A DNA stretch of 64,000 bases from Sepiola atlantica (taxonomy: Eukaryota; Mollusca; Cephalopoda; Sepiida; Sepiolidae), in NCBI GenBank assembly GCA_963556195.1, contig OY744544.1, positions 42,952,484 to 43,016,483 on the forward strand. The letters run 5' to 3'. How positions within the stretch are numbered: position 1 is the first letter of the stretch; each line of letters begins with the position of its first letter. A model generated the notes under the pieces. The model was not told the origin of the DNA, made no database searches, and worked only from the letters and a program-made list of their open reading frames with translations. This document shows positions 1 to 10,956 of the stretch, piece after piece. A program made the translations under genes and the position numbers.

Positions 1-1983
1 AGAAGTTCAATAAATTACGTATTTTATAAGGTGGGTTTAATAATTAAAAACAATTAAAAAAATTTTGTTGCCTGATTGGTTAAAATATTTGTCCTTGTGA
101 AGAAGAAATCATTGATATTTTGAAGCACAATGTACATAAGAAGAAATAACTGTTTATTTATCTATTTTTCTTTAGATGTTCTTAGATGTTGGAGGACAAC
201 GTTAGAATGGACATGGCGTTACCTCGGATAATACCTAGGGAGATGCGTTGAAACATCCAAGTAGTCTCTTGCTGCTCTGTAATAACGTGGTTTGAAATAG
301 TGCCGAGTAGCATTTTTTTTTTTTTTTGCAGTTGATATTAAAGTATTAGTTTATAACGATGACCAGTTTTTATGAAAAAATGAACCCCCCACCACCACCT
401 AAGTAAAACACAAAAATTAGAATTTATACGCAAAGTAGATTTTTATGGTAATGTTGATGATTATCTCCCTTGATTGAGGGACAATTACAAACTTTTCAAT
501 AGAAACAAAATAAGTTCCTTTGTGCCGAGAACAAAAAATTCTCAAAACACAATAAAGAGTTGGCCCTTTCTAAATGGAGAAGAAGAAAAAAGAAAAGGAA
601 AAAATAGGTTGGGATATTCCTCTAAGTGTGTCACAATGCTAAACCCTCACCCGACCCCACTGAAATCATAAGAGCTGTTGCAATCCAATCAGGAAGGGGA
701 GAGGTGTGTATAAAGCTACCGAGTATGAAAAAAAGAAAAGAAAATTAAAGTAGTCCCAGATTACTTTTCTTGTAGAGTTGTAAACGAGGAAGAGGAGGAG
801 GTAAAGTTTTTTTGTTTTTGTTTTAAAATGGTGTGAGGAGGAGGGGGGTGGGGTATCCTGCCAGAATCGGTTTTGCAGGGTTTGTGATCAAACAAAACTC
901 GATAGGGCAGGCATGAGTCACACAGTGAATGCAGGTCACAAATGTTGGACTGAGAAAACAAAATACAAAACGTGAAATAAAATAATGTCAGAAACAACAA
1001 AAGATGCAAACAAACTTTACAGCTGATGGCTCGTTTTGTTGACGATGCTGATTTGTTGGTTCTTTTATACGAATACATTTTTTACATTAAAAAAAATAAG
1101 TTAAAGAATCTAACCCAGTCATTATTCAAACAGCTTCCTGTGGTGTTTTCTGCATGACATGCCTAATTTCACAAAAATCTTATGATATATATTATAATCT
1201 CTCTCTATACAAAGTTAGATATGTGTATAGTTTATATATTTGTATGTAAGGGATTCACTCCTAAACTAATTAATCGATCATTATGAATTTTTTAACATAG
1301 GTGCGAGGCGTAAACGTGGGTAATGTGATCTATATTTAATTTAGTTCCATGCAAAAGGAGCAAAAAGATGGTTGAATTCCTTCGTGAAAATTCAGATACC
1401 TCTGATTTTTGTGCAATTTTAATAATAGGTAATTACACATCAATTAATAAATATTCCCTAAATTTCAGTTTATTTGAAATATTTTAAATGAATCTTAGGA
1501 AGAATAATATGGGTACAATGTCCCATTTGAAAATTACATTATTTCAGATTTGCATTAAATTTGATCCATAGTCATTGGACACCAATAATCCTTGAATTTC
1601 AATTTCTTCTTAAGACCCCATTAAATATAAAGAAAAAAGTGGCTATTCTGCAATGATACATTTATGTAATTCAAGTAAAAAAACACTACTCGTCATCCGG
1701 CGACTATTAATCTAGCTCTAAGTATTCTTTTTACCATGACATATCTTGGATAAAAATTTATTGTAATTTCAATTTCTTCTTAGGACACTTACATTTTAGA
1801 CATTTTCTAGGATTAAAATCATGTAACAGATTTTGATCACAATTGGAATAAGGATTGTAGACATAAGGTTTAGTAGCATTATATCTTAATTTTAATCTCT
1901 GTAAGGGGACATAAAAGTGACGCAAAACGTCTGTTCAGGGAATTTATTTTACCTGTCCTAGGATGGGTATTCTTTTAGTTATT
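1..1983. other. AT-rich stretch with no recognised gene
   Basis: No coding region, RNA gene or clear mobile element is visible. There is a poly-T run near 309 and a G-rich patch near 838-852. A loosely repeated phrase (aatttcaatttcttctta) occurs near 1596 and 1770, with a weaker copy near 1885, suggesting an old diverged internal repeat of about 180 bp. The end (about 1946-1978) has a short hairpin followed by a TTTTAGT-like end that could be a decayed Helitron terminus, but this is weak. Confidence 0.5.
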
Positions 1984-2012
1984 ATAATAATAATAATAAT
2001 AATAATGATAAA

Positions 2013-2071
<59 letters not shown>

Positions 2072-2110
2072 TAGAACATATGAAGTTTTTTTTTTTTTTT
2101 TTTTTTTTTA
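1984..2110. repeat. (ATA)n microsatellite followed by a poly-T run
   Basis: A run of about 85 bp of ATA/AAT trinucleotides, with a few interruptions, is followed by about 24 T residues. The small open frame across it (poly-Ile, poly-Phe) is a simple-sequence artefact. Confidence 0.9.
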
Positions 2111-2960
2111 ACTTAGTTCACCCCAACAAGGCAAGTTGCTACTGAGTATCTGTTCCGATGGATACTGCACCCCATAGACTGGTATTGTCTTGGCCTTTGG
2201 GGCTTGATTTACGCCGGTTTATGGGTCTGTCCTGTGCAGTTCTAGGAGGTTCATCCTCCCAGGCTTCGCCTCTCCTCTTTGGGGAGGAGTAAGTTTATTG
2301 CTTACTGCCTGAGGCGCCCCTACCGGGGAATGCCGACGGGGCTGCCCAGGCAATTTTTAAACCCCACTTTCCCGACCCGACCTTGGGTCACATCTTACTA
2401 GTGGGAGTAAGATAAAAACTGGCCTTGTGCCTAACTCCTGGAGAGGAGTAAATCAATACTGTAGACGTAAGAGGCTACTGAGAATTAGAGTGAAAGTTTA
2501 GGTTGTCATCCTAAATTGGAAACTGTGCAGCAAGATGCTTGTTCACATCAGTTTTAAATTTCTGTATGTCGGTACAGTTGGGGAAACAGGGAGAGAGTTT
2601 CAAAGGCCGGCAGCTCGAGAAAAGAAGCTATTAGAGTAAAAGGCACTCCGGCATCTGGGTACCTCCACAGTGAATGGATGGGATTTAGCTGATTGTCAGG
2701 TTGGTCGAGTGTATTTATGTCGATGGGGCATCAGAGCACAATCCATTAAAGTACTTGTAAAACAAGCACAAGGATGCAACATTGCAGCGATGAGGCAGGG
2801 GCTGGAGCTTGGTGGATACTGAGGGACCTATTAGATTAGAGACTGCTATGGAGAAACTATATGTGGAGTTACCAGCTGCGTTTGTATAGCTGGACAATCC
2901 AAGCCAGTCACGGTGATGATGTACATTAAAATCCCTAAATACATGTCAAGTCAAGTGAAA
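2110..2960 (+). repeat. Dispersed repeat family D, interrupted by a SINE
   Basis: The flanks (2110-2143 and 2460 to about 2700) resemble 55629 to about 55910. Shared phrases include a ttcaccccaacaagg-like start, 'gtgcagcaagat', 'tttaaatttctgtatg' and 'ggtacag'. The 55.6-kb copy runs through without interruption, so it serves as an empty site for the SINE at 2144-2457. No coding capacity is visible, and the family identity is unknown to me. The part beyond about 2700 is assigned to the family only tentatively. Confidence 0.6.
2144..2457 (+). mobile_element. U2-headed SINE, subfamily A, 5'-truncated copy
   Basis: It begins with 'agtatctgttc', the internal U2 snRNA phrase also found in the full copy at 31227-31604, and continues collinearly with that copy to the tail 'gaggagtaaat'. 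Relative to that copy it lacks about 38 bp in the middle. The RNA could form a strong hairpin pairing ccatagactgg with ccggtttatgg. Differences from the 31-kb copy in this stem are G-U compatible. A short imperfect target-site duplication around 'actgagta' / 'actgtaga' is possible. Confidence 0.8.
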
Positions 2961-3032
2961 GTGCTGTATCTATGCTTTCAGAGACAAAGTTTAGCAGGGT
3001 ACAGTCCTGGGTCTAAGAGTAAGTATATTGTA

Positions 3033-3035
<3 letters not shown>

Positions 3036-3070
<35 letters not shown>
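3036..3070. repeat. (AT)n microsatellite
   Basis: About 35 bp of alternating AT abuts the first copy of dispersed repeat family E. Confidence 0.9.
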
Positions 3071-3073
<3 letters not shown>

Positions 3074-3720
3074 AGGAAAGGAAGTCAACATCTTAGAAGC
3101 ACGGATTATAATGTATTAAAGTGAAATATTTTGAAAATCAACAATCGTGCAAATTTTAAATGCAAAATTCATTTATTTAATTTTTTGTTTTTCCGCGAAT
3201 TTTCGTTGTAAAATACAACCTTGTCAAGCGAGACGGTCTTATAGTGTTTTTTTTTCCTTCTTTTCTTCCTCCTCATATTAGTGGTATTAACCCTGAGGGG
3301 GCGAAAACACATCACGATCTTACGACGTTACTTTTTTTTTTTAGTCCTGGCGATGTTGTATACGCTGATTTGGCGCTTTTTTTAAGTAAGGAAAGGAAGT
3401 CAACATCTTAGAAGCACGGATTATAATGTATTAAAGTGAAATATTTTGAAAATCAACAATCGTGCAAATTTTAAATAGAAAAATTCATTTATTTAATTTT
3501 TTTTTTTACGCGAATTTTCGTTGTAAAATACAACCTTCTTAAGCGAGACGGTCTTATAGTGTTTTTTTTTCTAAAAGAAGGAAAAAAAACACTATAAGAC
3601 AGTCTCGCTTGACAAGGTTGTATTTTACAACGAAAATTCGCGAAAAAAAAAATTAAATAAATGAATTTTTCATTTAAAATTTGCACGATTGTTGATTTTT
3701 AAAATATTTCACTTTAATAT
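3071..3720. repeat. Repeat family E: two direct copies and one inverted copy
   Basis: Copy 1 (3071-3255) and copy 2 (3387-3571) are direct repeats sharing 'gtaaggaaaggaagtcaac' and 'ttttcgttgtaaaatac'. Copy 3 (3580-3720) is the reverse complement of copy 2, so 3430-3720 could fold into a hairpin with arms of about 140 bp and a loop of under 10 bp. (TA)n tracts flank the block on both sides. A further fragment occurs at 55475-55540. No protein is encoded. Confidence 0.85.
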
Positions 3721-3841
3721 ATATATATATATATATGTGATTTTTTGAAAGCTTACCAAAGCATTCCGTTCAGGAGCCCAAACAACACCACAGAAGATAT
3801 TTTCATTCAGAAATCATTTATTTATCATTTTTCAAATTAAA

Positions 3842-3915
3842 GTGCTTATTACCTACACGTGTTTCACTACCAAGCAGGTACTTGCTTGGCAGATCATCAG
3901 GGAAAAATTTAGCAC
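3842..3915 (-). ncRNA. Hammerhead-ribozyme-like motif, probably decayed
   Basis: Read on the minus strand it has CTGATGA, a 10-bp stem-loop (ctgccaagca with tgcttggtag), GAAA, a short ACA/TGT stem and an unpaired A. An outer stem pairs CC with GG and then, beyond an internal loop, GTGCT with AGCAC. That is the hammerhead order. The base pair next to the core is T-T instead of the usual G-C, so activity is doubtful. It sits in an AT-rich repeat like those of Penelope-like elements. It could be coincidental. Confidence 0.4.
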
Positions 3916-4605
3916 CTTGAATAAGATTAACAACACCCGGCAATACACAATGTGGTGTTGATTTTCTTGGGGGTCACTTAAGGGAAGAAAAAATAAGATA
4001 GAGAATAAAAAATATAAAATATAAAGTAAGAAAGAAAATAATAATAATAATAAAAACAAAAATAATAAAAGTAATTTAGGAACGGAGTTTTGACTGTTGT
4101 TTGGTCTTTATATTTCTTAGTGGGGGGGGGGGTGATATTTGTCATCACTGGAGTGCATTAAGGCAAATTATATATTTTTGCTTTTTATTATTTTTTATAT
4201 ATATCCTTTATATATATATATATATCTTTATATATATTTTTGTATATATATTTTTTTAATTCTCTTTTTTACTTTCTATTTTCTATTTTTTTTATTCTCT
4301 ATCTTATTTTTTCCCTGTAATCGAGTATCATCAAGCTTTTTTATTGGAATAATCCCGGTCTTCACTGAACAATCGTTTTCTCTAAGTGAAAAATCCAAAT
4401 ATATATATATATTGGATTAATACAAAAATGTGGAAACTGCATGACTTATTCAACCATTATATGTCTTAATTTTCTTCAGTTCATGTTTATCCGTTACACC
4501 TCTGCATTGTATTACCTTCTATAAATTAACTTTATATACACTTCACTGCATCCAGGGCAATGCCAGGTAGGTACAGTTAGTTTTTTTGTTTATTTTATTA
4601 CTGTC

Positions 4606-4910
4606 ACCACTTATCAAGGCCAAGAGCCACTCGAGGATAACGGTTAATGGGATGGAACGATTGTCAGCCGAAATTGATGAATGCAATGAACTAAGTTTGA
4701 TTATTTATTGAACGGTTTATGATATTGGATTTGAAGACGACTATGTTGTAGTCTGAAGGCAAGCAGTCCTGTTGTAATGTTCCACAGATGTGAAAACTCT
4801 CGCAGAAAAACTATCCATGGAATTGGCGCCTGACGCTATTCACATGGAGGAAGAAAGGAAAGTCTTTTTCCATTGTGGCAGACAGACGGGTTCTTGCTAC
4901 ATTTATTCAA
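4606..4910 (+). repeat. Dispersed repeat family F, copy 1
   Basis: It is similar to 33385-33720 (same strand) and to the reverse complements of 21965-22112 and 45541-45905. Shared phrases are 'cacttatcaaggccaa', 'agccactcgaggataa', 'gggttaatg'-type text and, further on, 'gaagaaaggaaagt'. It is non-coding. Four copies in 64 kb suggest an abundant family, but I cannot assign its class. Confidence 0.7.
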
Positions 4911-4975
4911 ATTTTGTTGGTTTCTTTTTTGTATCATCAAATGAATAAATTATATATGTAAAACATCACTCAATA

Positions 4976-5600
4976 AATCCCGGGCCAGACATATAGATGG
5001 TGTCACTAATTAAAAAAAATAAATCAATGAGTTTTATAAAGTACTAACCTTCAAACGACACATGTGTAAATTTGAGCCCAATTAGAGTATTAGTTTACAA
5101 ATTAAAGTTATTAAAGTGAAGCTACTGATAAAATTTTTCAAAACAATGGCAAAATCTGAATTTCGTGTGTTAATAAAGCATTACTTTCTGATGGGAAAAA
5201 TACTGTTTAAGCAAAGCAATGACTTGATAAGTGTTATTCGGATTCTACTCCATCCGAAACAACGGTTAAGCGATGGTGTGCTTATTTTAAACGTGGTCGT
5301 ACAGACACAAATTATTCTGAACACTCAGGTCACCCAAATTCGACAGTTGGCCCGGAAAACATTAAAAAAGTCCACAAACTCGTTTGGGCCGATCGTAAAT
5401 TAAAGTTATGTGAGATAGTAGATGAGTTGAAGGTATAAGAAGGCAGTGTATTCACCATTTTGCATAAACATTTGTCAATGAGAAAGCTGTGTTCAAAGCG
5501 GGTGCCGCGTTTGCTAACAGTCGATCAAAAACAACACATCAGTGATTCAGAACATCGTTTGCAACTTTTTAACACAGCAAAAAGGACATTTACGTCAATC
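4976..5600 (+). mobile_element. mariner transposon, 5' half only
   Basis: The left end follows a TA and reads aatcccgggccagacatat, matching the inverted end of the mariner at 29300-30531. A start codon at 5143 (ATGGCAAAATCTGAATTTCG) begins a mariner-type N-terminal helix-turn-helix region with the residues KSEFRVLIKH. The frame shifts within about 60 codons. Homology then continues through the linker and 'tcgatcaaaaacaacacatc' to about 5600, where the copy stops. The catalytic DDD part is missing. It is clearly inactive. Confidence 0.8.
5143..5600 (+). pseudogene. mariner transposase N-terminal fragment
   Basis: In an intact element this would be the DNA-binding half of a DD34D cut-and-paste transposase. 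Visible parts are the opening residues MAKSEFRVLIKHYF, then frameshifted remains such as VHKLVWADRKLKLCEIVDEL and 'MRKLCSKRVPRLLTVDQKQ' in other frames. No catalytic Asp is retained because the copy ends before the catalytic domain. The better-preserved relative lies at 29348-30381 on the opposite strand. Confidence 0.75.
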
Positions 5601-6060
5601 CAACCCCAACATATACATACACTACATCCAAGCTAACAATTATTGAATGTCTCCCCCACAAAAAAAAATAAATTATTACATTACAAAATTAAATTCTACC
5701 ATAATGCATTTTGGTTCATTCGTAAACAAGTCAGCCATTCTATTCTTTTTGTTAAACGAAATGAAAAACAAAGCCCCCCCCCCCCCACCTCCGACATAGT
5801 GGCCAAGCAAACAATGATCCCCTCCATAATTATTTAGAAATAATTTTTTAGCATTTTGGGTGAAAAAGAGTCTTTTTGGCCCCTTACGGTCAATTTACTT
5901 CTGGAAGTTCATGTAAATTAAAATGTTTGCCCATGTCTGATGTAACCTCTATTCTACATTTCATTAATGAAAAAGACCCATGCACACACAAAAGTTGCAT
6001 AAAAGGTCATTTTAGTTAAAAGATATTTTAAAATACTTTAATATACAACATTTTTTTTTA
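5601..6060. other. Intergenic stretch with no recognised feature
   Basis: AT-rich sequence with a C-run at about 5774-5786. Nothing recognisable before the minisatellite. Confidence 0.5.
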
Positions 6061-6069
6061 AAATATTAC

Positions 6070-6900
6070 AATCTATCAAAAACAGTATCCAAAACGTCGG
6101 CATCTACACAAAGAGCATCCAGAATGTTGAAATCTACACAAAGAGCATCCAGAATGTTGAAATCTACACAAAGAGCATCCAGAATGTTGAAATCTACACA
6201 AAGAGCATCCAGAATGTTGAAATCTACACAAAGAGCATCCAGAATGTTGAAATCTACACAAAGAGCATCCAGAATGTTGAAATCTACACAAAGAGCATCC
6301 AGAATGTTGAAATCTACACAAAGAGCATCCAGAATGTTGAAATCTACACAAAGAGCATCCAGAATGTTGAAATCTACACAAAGAGCATCCAGAATGTTGA
6401 AATCTACACAAAGAGCATCCAGAATGTTGAAATCTACACAAAGAGCATCCAGAATGTTGAAATCTACACAAAGAGCATCCAGAATGTTGAAATCTACACA
6501 AAGAGCATCCAGAATGTTGAAATCTACACAAAGAGCATCCAGAATGTTGAAATCTACACAAAGAGCATCCAGAATGTTGAAATCTACACAAAGAGCATCC
6601 AGAATGTTGAAATCTACACAAAGAGCATCCAGAATGTTGAAATCTACACAAAGAGCATCCAGAATGTTGAAATCTACACAAAGAGCATCCAGAATGTTGA
6701 AATCTACACAAAGAGCATCCAGAATGTTGAAATCTACACAAAGAGCATCCAGAATGTTGAAATCTACACAAAGAGCATCCAGAATGTTGAAATCTACACA
6801 AAGAGCATCCAGAATGTTGAAATCTACACAAAGAGCATCCAGAATGTTGAAATCTACACAAAGAGTACCAAAAGCATATCTAAAAAAAGTATCCAAAACG
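6070..6900. repeat. 30-bp minisatellite, 24 identical units plus degenerate edges
   Basis: From 6121 to 6840 the same 30-bp unit (start agaatgttgaaatctaca, end agagcatcc) repeats 24 times with no differences that I can see. Degenerate units flank both sides ('gtatccaaaacg' near 6085 and 6889), and related scraps lie at 7718-7760. Because 30 is a multiple of 3 and the unit lacks stops in several frames, open frames of about 260-276 codons appear on both strands. They are artefacts. Confidence 0.97.
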
Positions 6901-6904
6901 TTGA

Positions 6905-7720
6905 AACATACACAAATAATAAAGATATTTTTTTTATAAAATATTTAGAAAACCTTGCACAACACAAATTATTTATTTTTAAAATAAATTATTTATTCAT
7001 CTCAAAAACATTTTTTTATTTTTTTATAAACTTGAGTACTTTTGGTAAATCTACCATCTTCAGAAGAATATTTCTTCTTTTTCTTTTTTCTCTTGGTTGA
7101 GACATTCTCGTGGCCAAGTTGAAAAATCCGTCTAGGTGTTTTGACGAAGTGAAAAAAGTGTTGATATGGCTGTGTGTCACGTGGTCGGCGTGGAAGGATA
7201 TTTTGAAAAGTCACACAATTTGAAGCGTTGGGTGGATGGAAATAATAAAGATATTTTTTTTATAAAATATTTAGAAAACCTTGCACAACGCAGATTATTT
7301 GTTTTTAAAATAAATTATTTATTCATCTCAAAAACATTTTTTTTTTTTATAAACTTGAGTACTTTCGGTAAATCTACCATCTTCAGAAGAATATTTCTTT
7401 TTCTTTTTTTTCTTTTTTCTCTTGGTTGAGACATTCTCATGGCCAAGTTGAAAAATCCGTCTAGGTGTTTTGACGAAGTGAAAAAAGTGTCGATATGGCT
7501 GTGTGGAAAAAAAAAAGAAGAACTATTCTTCTGAAGATGGTAGATTTACCGAAATTACTCAAGTTTATATAAAAAAAAAAAATGTTTTTGAGATGAATAA
7601 ATAATTTATTTTAAAAACAAATAATCTGCGTTGTGCAAGGTTTTCTAAATATTTTATTAAAAAAATATCTTTATTATTTCCACCCACCCAACGCTTCAAA
7701 TTGTGTGACTTTTCAAAATC
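6905..7720. repeat. Triplicate: two direct copies and one inverted copy of about 270 bp
   Basis: Copy 1 (about 6913-7185) and copy 2 (about 7227-7495) are direct repeats sharing 'aataataaagatatttttt', 'accatcttcagaagaat' and 'cttggttgagacattctc'. Copy 3 (about 7510-7720) is the reverse complement of the first part of copy 2, giving a potential hairpin with arms of about 200 bp centred near 7500. Each copy contains the phrase ctgaagatggtag followed by tttaccgaaa on one strand, a hammerhead-core-like order with a GGTA/TACC stem. Confidence 0.85.
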
Positions 7721-8131
7721 TACACAAATAGTATTTAAAGTATTGAAATCCACACAAAATAAATTAGAATGTTTAATTTTTTTTTCTTTTTAATATATAA
7801 ATTGCCAGAGGTTTCATCGAATCTAATATATGATTGTATAGATAGGCATTCAAAAAGATGTCGACATCCAAACATAATTAACCCTGGGAAAGTAATTAAA
7901 ACAGGAGCCAGGTGTGCCAAGTATTTTTTCTCTTTCCCTTGAAGATCAAAAAGGCAGTAAGAAATTGTTTTACAATCAAACTAGGGGATTTCACACCTAT
8001 ACAAAACAAAAATGTTTTCACAAGTGGCAGGAGTGAAATGAATGACAACAAGATTTTCAGAATAAAATAGGTACATATAAGTTAGAGAGAAAACTTATGG
8101 CTCCATCATGTTAAAACACGGGTTCTTTTTA
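7721..8131. other. Unassigned stretch ending in a SINE target site
   Basis: Only degenerate minisatellite scraps (7718-7760) and ordinary AT-rich sequence are seen. The last 16 bases (8116-8131, acacgggttcttttta) are the left target-site duplication of the SINE that follows. Confidence 0.5.
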
Positions 8132-8410
8132 TTTATCTTCCTCCTACAAGGTAAGATGTGACACAAGGTCGGGAAAGTGCACTCTGGCTGTTTAAAAATT
8201 GCCTGGGCAGCCTCGTTGGCATTCTCCGGTAGGGGCGCCTCAGACAGTAAGCAATAAACTTACTCCTCCCCAAAGAGGGGAGGCAAAGCCTGGGAGGGTG
8301 CACCTCCTAGAACTGCACAGGACCGACAACCCCCAATAGACCGGCGTAAATCCAGACCCAAAGGCCCGAACGATACCGGTTTATTAGGCGGGGTAAAAAC
8401 CCCTGGTTGA
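8132..8410 (-). mobile_element. U2-headed SINE, subfamily A, with target-site duplication
   Basis: It is the reverse complement of the body of the 31-kb copy (shared: gcctgggcagcc, ggtaggggcgcctcag, aaacttactcctcccc). It is bounded by 16-bp direct repeats, acacgggttcttttta at 8116-8131 and acacaggttcttttta at 8411-8426, with one mismatch. Both ends are shortened: the U2 phrase is gone, and the 3' end stops at 'gataaa' instead of the usual tail. A long TSD implies LINE-type target-primed insertion. Confidence 0.85.
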
Positions 8411-8426
8411 ACACAGGTTCTTTTTA

Positions 8427-9626
8427 GATCACCAAAATGAAGCAACAGAGTCTGATTATTGTGGTCTGCAGGGTCGTGAACACTATTTCTGAAATTTTAA
8501 AATGTCCAACTCAAGCCAAAGAAATCTTCTAGTAGCAATCTATAAATATAAAGTTATAGTTCCTATCTTTTTGTTCAAGAATTCATCCTAAGGTTTTGGG
8601 AAATGGACCCCTATAACTGTATATAGTCTGAAACTACATTACCCAAGGTACTTGGATAAGTATATTTCATTTTGATCAAAGAGGAAACAATAAAATTGCA
8701 TTTGCGCTCGACATCCATAAAAAGGAAATATTGTAGTTTATCTATAACTTGAAAATTATAGAAATAAAAAAAAATAGAAATTTTAATAAGGGGTTCAGGG
8801 TTTGGAGCAGGAGTTCACAGAGGTCCTCGTGGATTACAAGGAAACGCCAGGTATGCCTCGAGGAGGTTAAAGATTATAAATTTATCGAAATTTATTTCAA
8901 TTAAATGTTAATTTACTTACACCCCCTCCGAATCAATGCTGAGTTTATCCTTGGGCCCCACCCTAAAAATTGAATGTTATACAATGTTAAATATAAAATA
9001 CTACTTGCCTTGCTATCGCTTCGCACAGTTTACTATTTGAAATACTTGAAACACTAATTTAAAATAATAAACATTTCATTCATAACGTTGTTGTAAACAC
9101 AAAACAAAATCTTTCTCATTTATTCATATAGATAAATATTAACATGTTGGTAATTTAGATAAAAATTTATTAATCTTTTAAATGTGACCTAAATAAAGAA
9201 ATCAATTTGTCTTGTCACTTGCAATGCAGAAATAGATCACAACTTGCTGAAAATCAAGTCGTCTCTCTAAAGAAAGGAACGTTTGAACACCTTTGTTAAA
9301 TAAGTCTCAGAAATAAAATATTACGAAATAGAACTATTTGTTATATTAAAATCAAAACAATCATTGAATTAAAAAACAATAACAAATAATAGTTAATTAA
9401 TAAAATGTCCTTTTTCAAAACCAATATGCAAATTAGTTAATCTTGCAACTTATATCGCATACACATAAGCAGTATATAAAAAAGATGGTGCGTCTATTGT
9501 GTGAAGTTGAATTAACTTGAAATAAGATGTTTTGAGTTTACCGTTAGTGCGAGAGATGGGTGTAACTTTCGCATTTATTCATTTAGATGGGGTGTTATAG
9601 GCTGCGTGAAAAAAGGCAAAAAGGTT
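8427..9626. other. AT-rich stretch with no recognised gene
   Basis: No gene is seen. The part at 9385-9480 ('aatagttaattaataaaatg', 'atatgcaaattagttaatc') resembles 13525-13640 and 47045-47110, so it belongs to an unnamed dispersed family. This family may be the body of the Helitron-like element ending at 9666. Confidence 0.45.
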
Positions 9627-9666
9627 TCTCATTCAATCCCAGGAAATGCCGAGTATTTCTGCTAGT
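9627..9666 (+). mobile_element. Helitron-like 3' terminus
   Basis: Contains tcccaggaaatgccgag, a decayed form of a CCCGGG..GCCGGG hairpin, then ttt and CTGCTAGT. Helitrons end in CTRR preceded by a short hairpin and insert between A and T. The element body and its 5' TC end were not delimited. Confidence 0.45.
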
Positions 9667-9917
9667 AATATATACATGTGAGGAATAAAATACACGATGT
9701 ATCATAAAATGAAACAAAAGCAAAAACAAATAAAACACACACGTAGTTATGTACATGCCAAAAACATTCTGTTGTGCGACTTCTTTTTCCTGTTTTGCCG
9801 TTTTTCAATAAATTTAAAATCTTCACTTTTTCTAAAGACGTTCGTTGATCCAAACGAAACCGGTAAATCTCTCGTTTTTGATAATTTCTTTCTGTGTTTA
9901 ATTTTTTTGTTATTTTT

Positions 9918-9919
<2 letters not shown>

Positions 9920-9977
<58 letters not shown>

Positions 9978-10023
9978 ATCCTAGCTCTACCCTAGCATAT
10001 ATATGTGTGTGTGTGTGTGTGTG
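9920..10023. repeat. (TA)n and (GT)n microsatellites
   Basis: About 55 bp of alternating TA, a short unique spacer, then about 18 bp of GT. Confidence 0.9.
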
Positions 10024-10825
10024 TACTAGTAGATTTACCCATGGTTGCCAAGGTATCAAATATATGTTGATCATAATAAAACTTGGGAAAGGTATGAACC
10101 CCTCATTCTGCTCATTTATGGGTTAAATACTACAAATACTCTAAAAAAAAATTTTTTTTTTCAAATTCGGTTACAAAAATAAAACATTTATTTTCAAAAA
10201 TGGATTATGAATAAGTGTCAAAGTTCATTTGCTATTTAACAAAATGACCCAACCCATTATTAAACATACTACCACAATTTATTCTACATTAATCTCATTT
10301 GAAAATTCATAAACTGTGACAAATCTTTAAAAGCTTTCTTCTTGCATAGCTAATAATAAGTCTTTATTTTTATATCATCATTATTAGATAAAAGTATCAT
10401 TATTCTTATCGTAAAGTAAAGAAAATTATTTTGCCATCTAATTTACATATATAGAGCCAAATCGGTAAAACCAGTTATGTATAGCAATTAAATAATATAT
10501 ATTTATATATATATATATATATATAGTCTCGGAAGTTTCTCAACCATTAAAACTATATAAAAAAAAAAAAATTAAAAAAAAATAATAATAAAAAAAAAAA
10601 AATAATAAAAAAAACTTTAAAAAAAAAAAACAACTTATAGTCTCAAGTCTTCCAGTGGAAAATCACTCATGTAAGTCAATTTATTTTTAACAGTTATTAT
10701 ATTAGTTTGTTTCTAACACTATTTTAAGGGATCATCAGTTGTTTACCATGAAAAACTGTTTCGGGAATTTATATTATATATAATAGTAACATTTATGTGC
10801 AATATATCTCCAACTACTGCTAATG
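10024..10825. other. AT-rich stretch with A-rich runs
   Basis: Nothing recognisable apart from a (TA)n tract at 10500-10524 and several A-runs at 10558-10630. Confidence 0.5.
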
Positions 10826-10950
10826 AGTTTTCGTAGTAAGGGTTCCGGACTACAGCCACTGTGGTCCCAGTTTTGAATCTCGCTAGAATCAGCCACGCTG
10901 ATGAGCCATAAAACTGCAAAACATTTGTCTGTAGATATACATATATATAA
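10826..10950 (+). mobile_element. tRNA-like SINE with decayed hammerhead core
   Basis: A B-box-like phrase (gttttgaatctc) is followed by ccacg, CTGATGA, a 13-nt hairpin region, AAAAC and an (AT)n-rich end. The order and spacing match the intact hammerhead units at 56235-56649. Here the essential GAA after stem II is AAA and stem II is mispaired, so it should be inactive. It is a diverged single copy of the same family. Confidence 0.6.
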
Positions 10951-10956
10951 TAAGTG

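Noticed and set aside
6121..6840. CRISPR-like regular array
   Set aside because: There are no spacers; units are contiguous and identical, and the genome is eukaryotic.
6066..6939. Three overlapping open frames of 260-276 codons on both strands
   Set aside because: They are translations of the 30-bp minisatellite. The unit length is divisible by three and stop-free, so long frames are expected without coding function.
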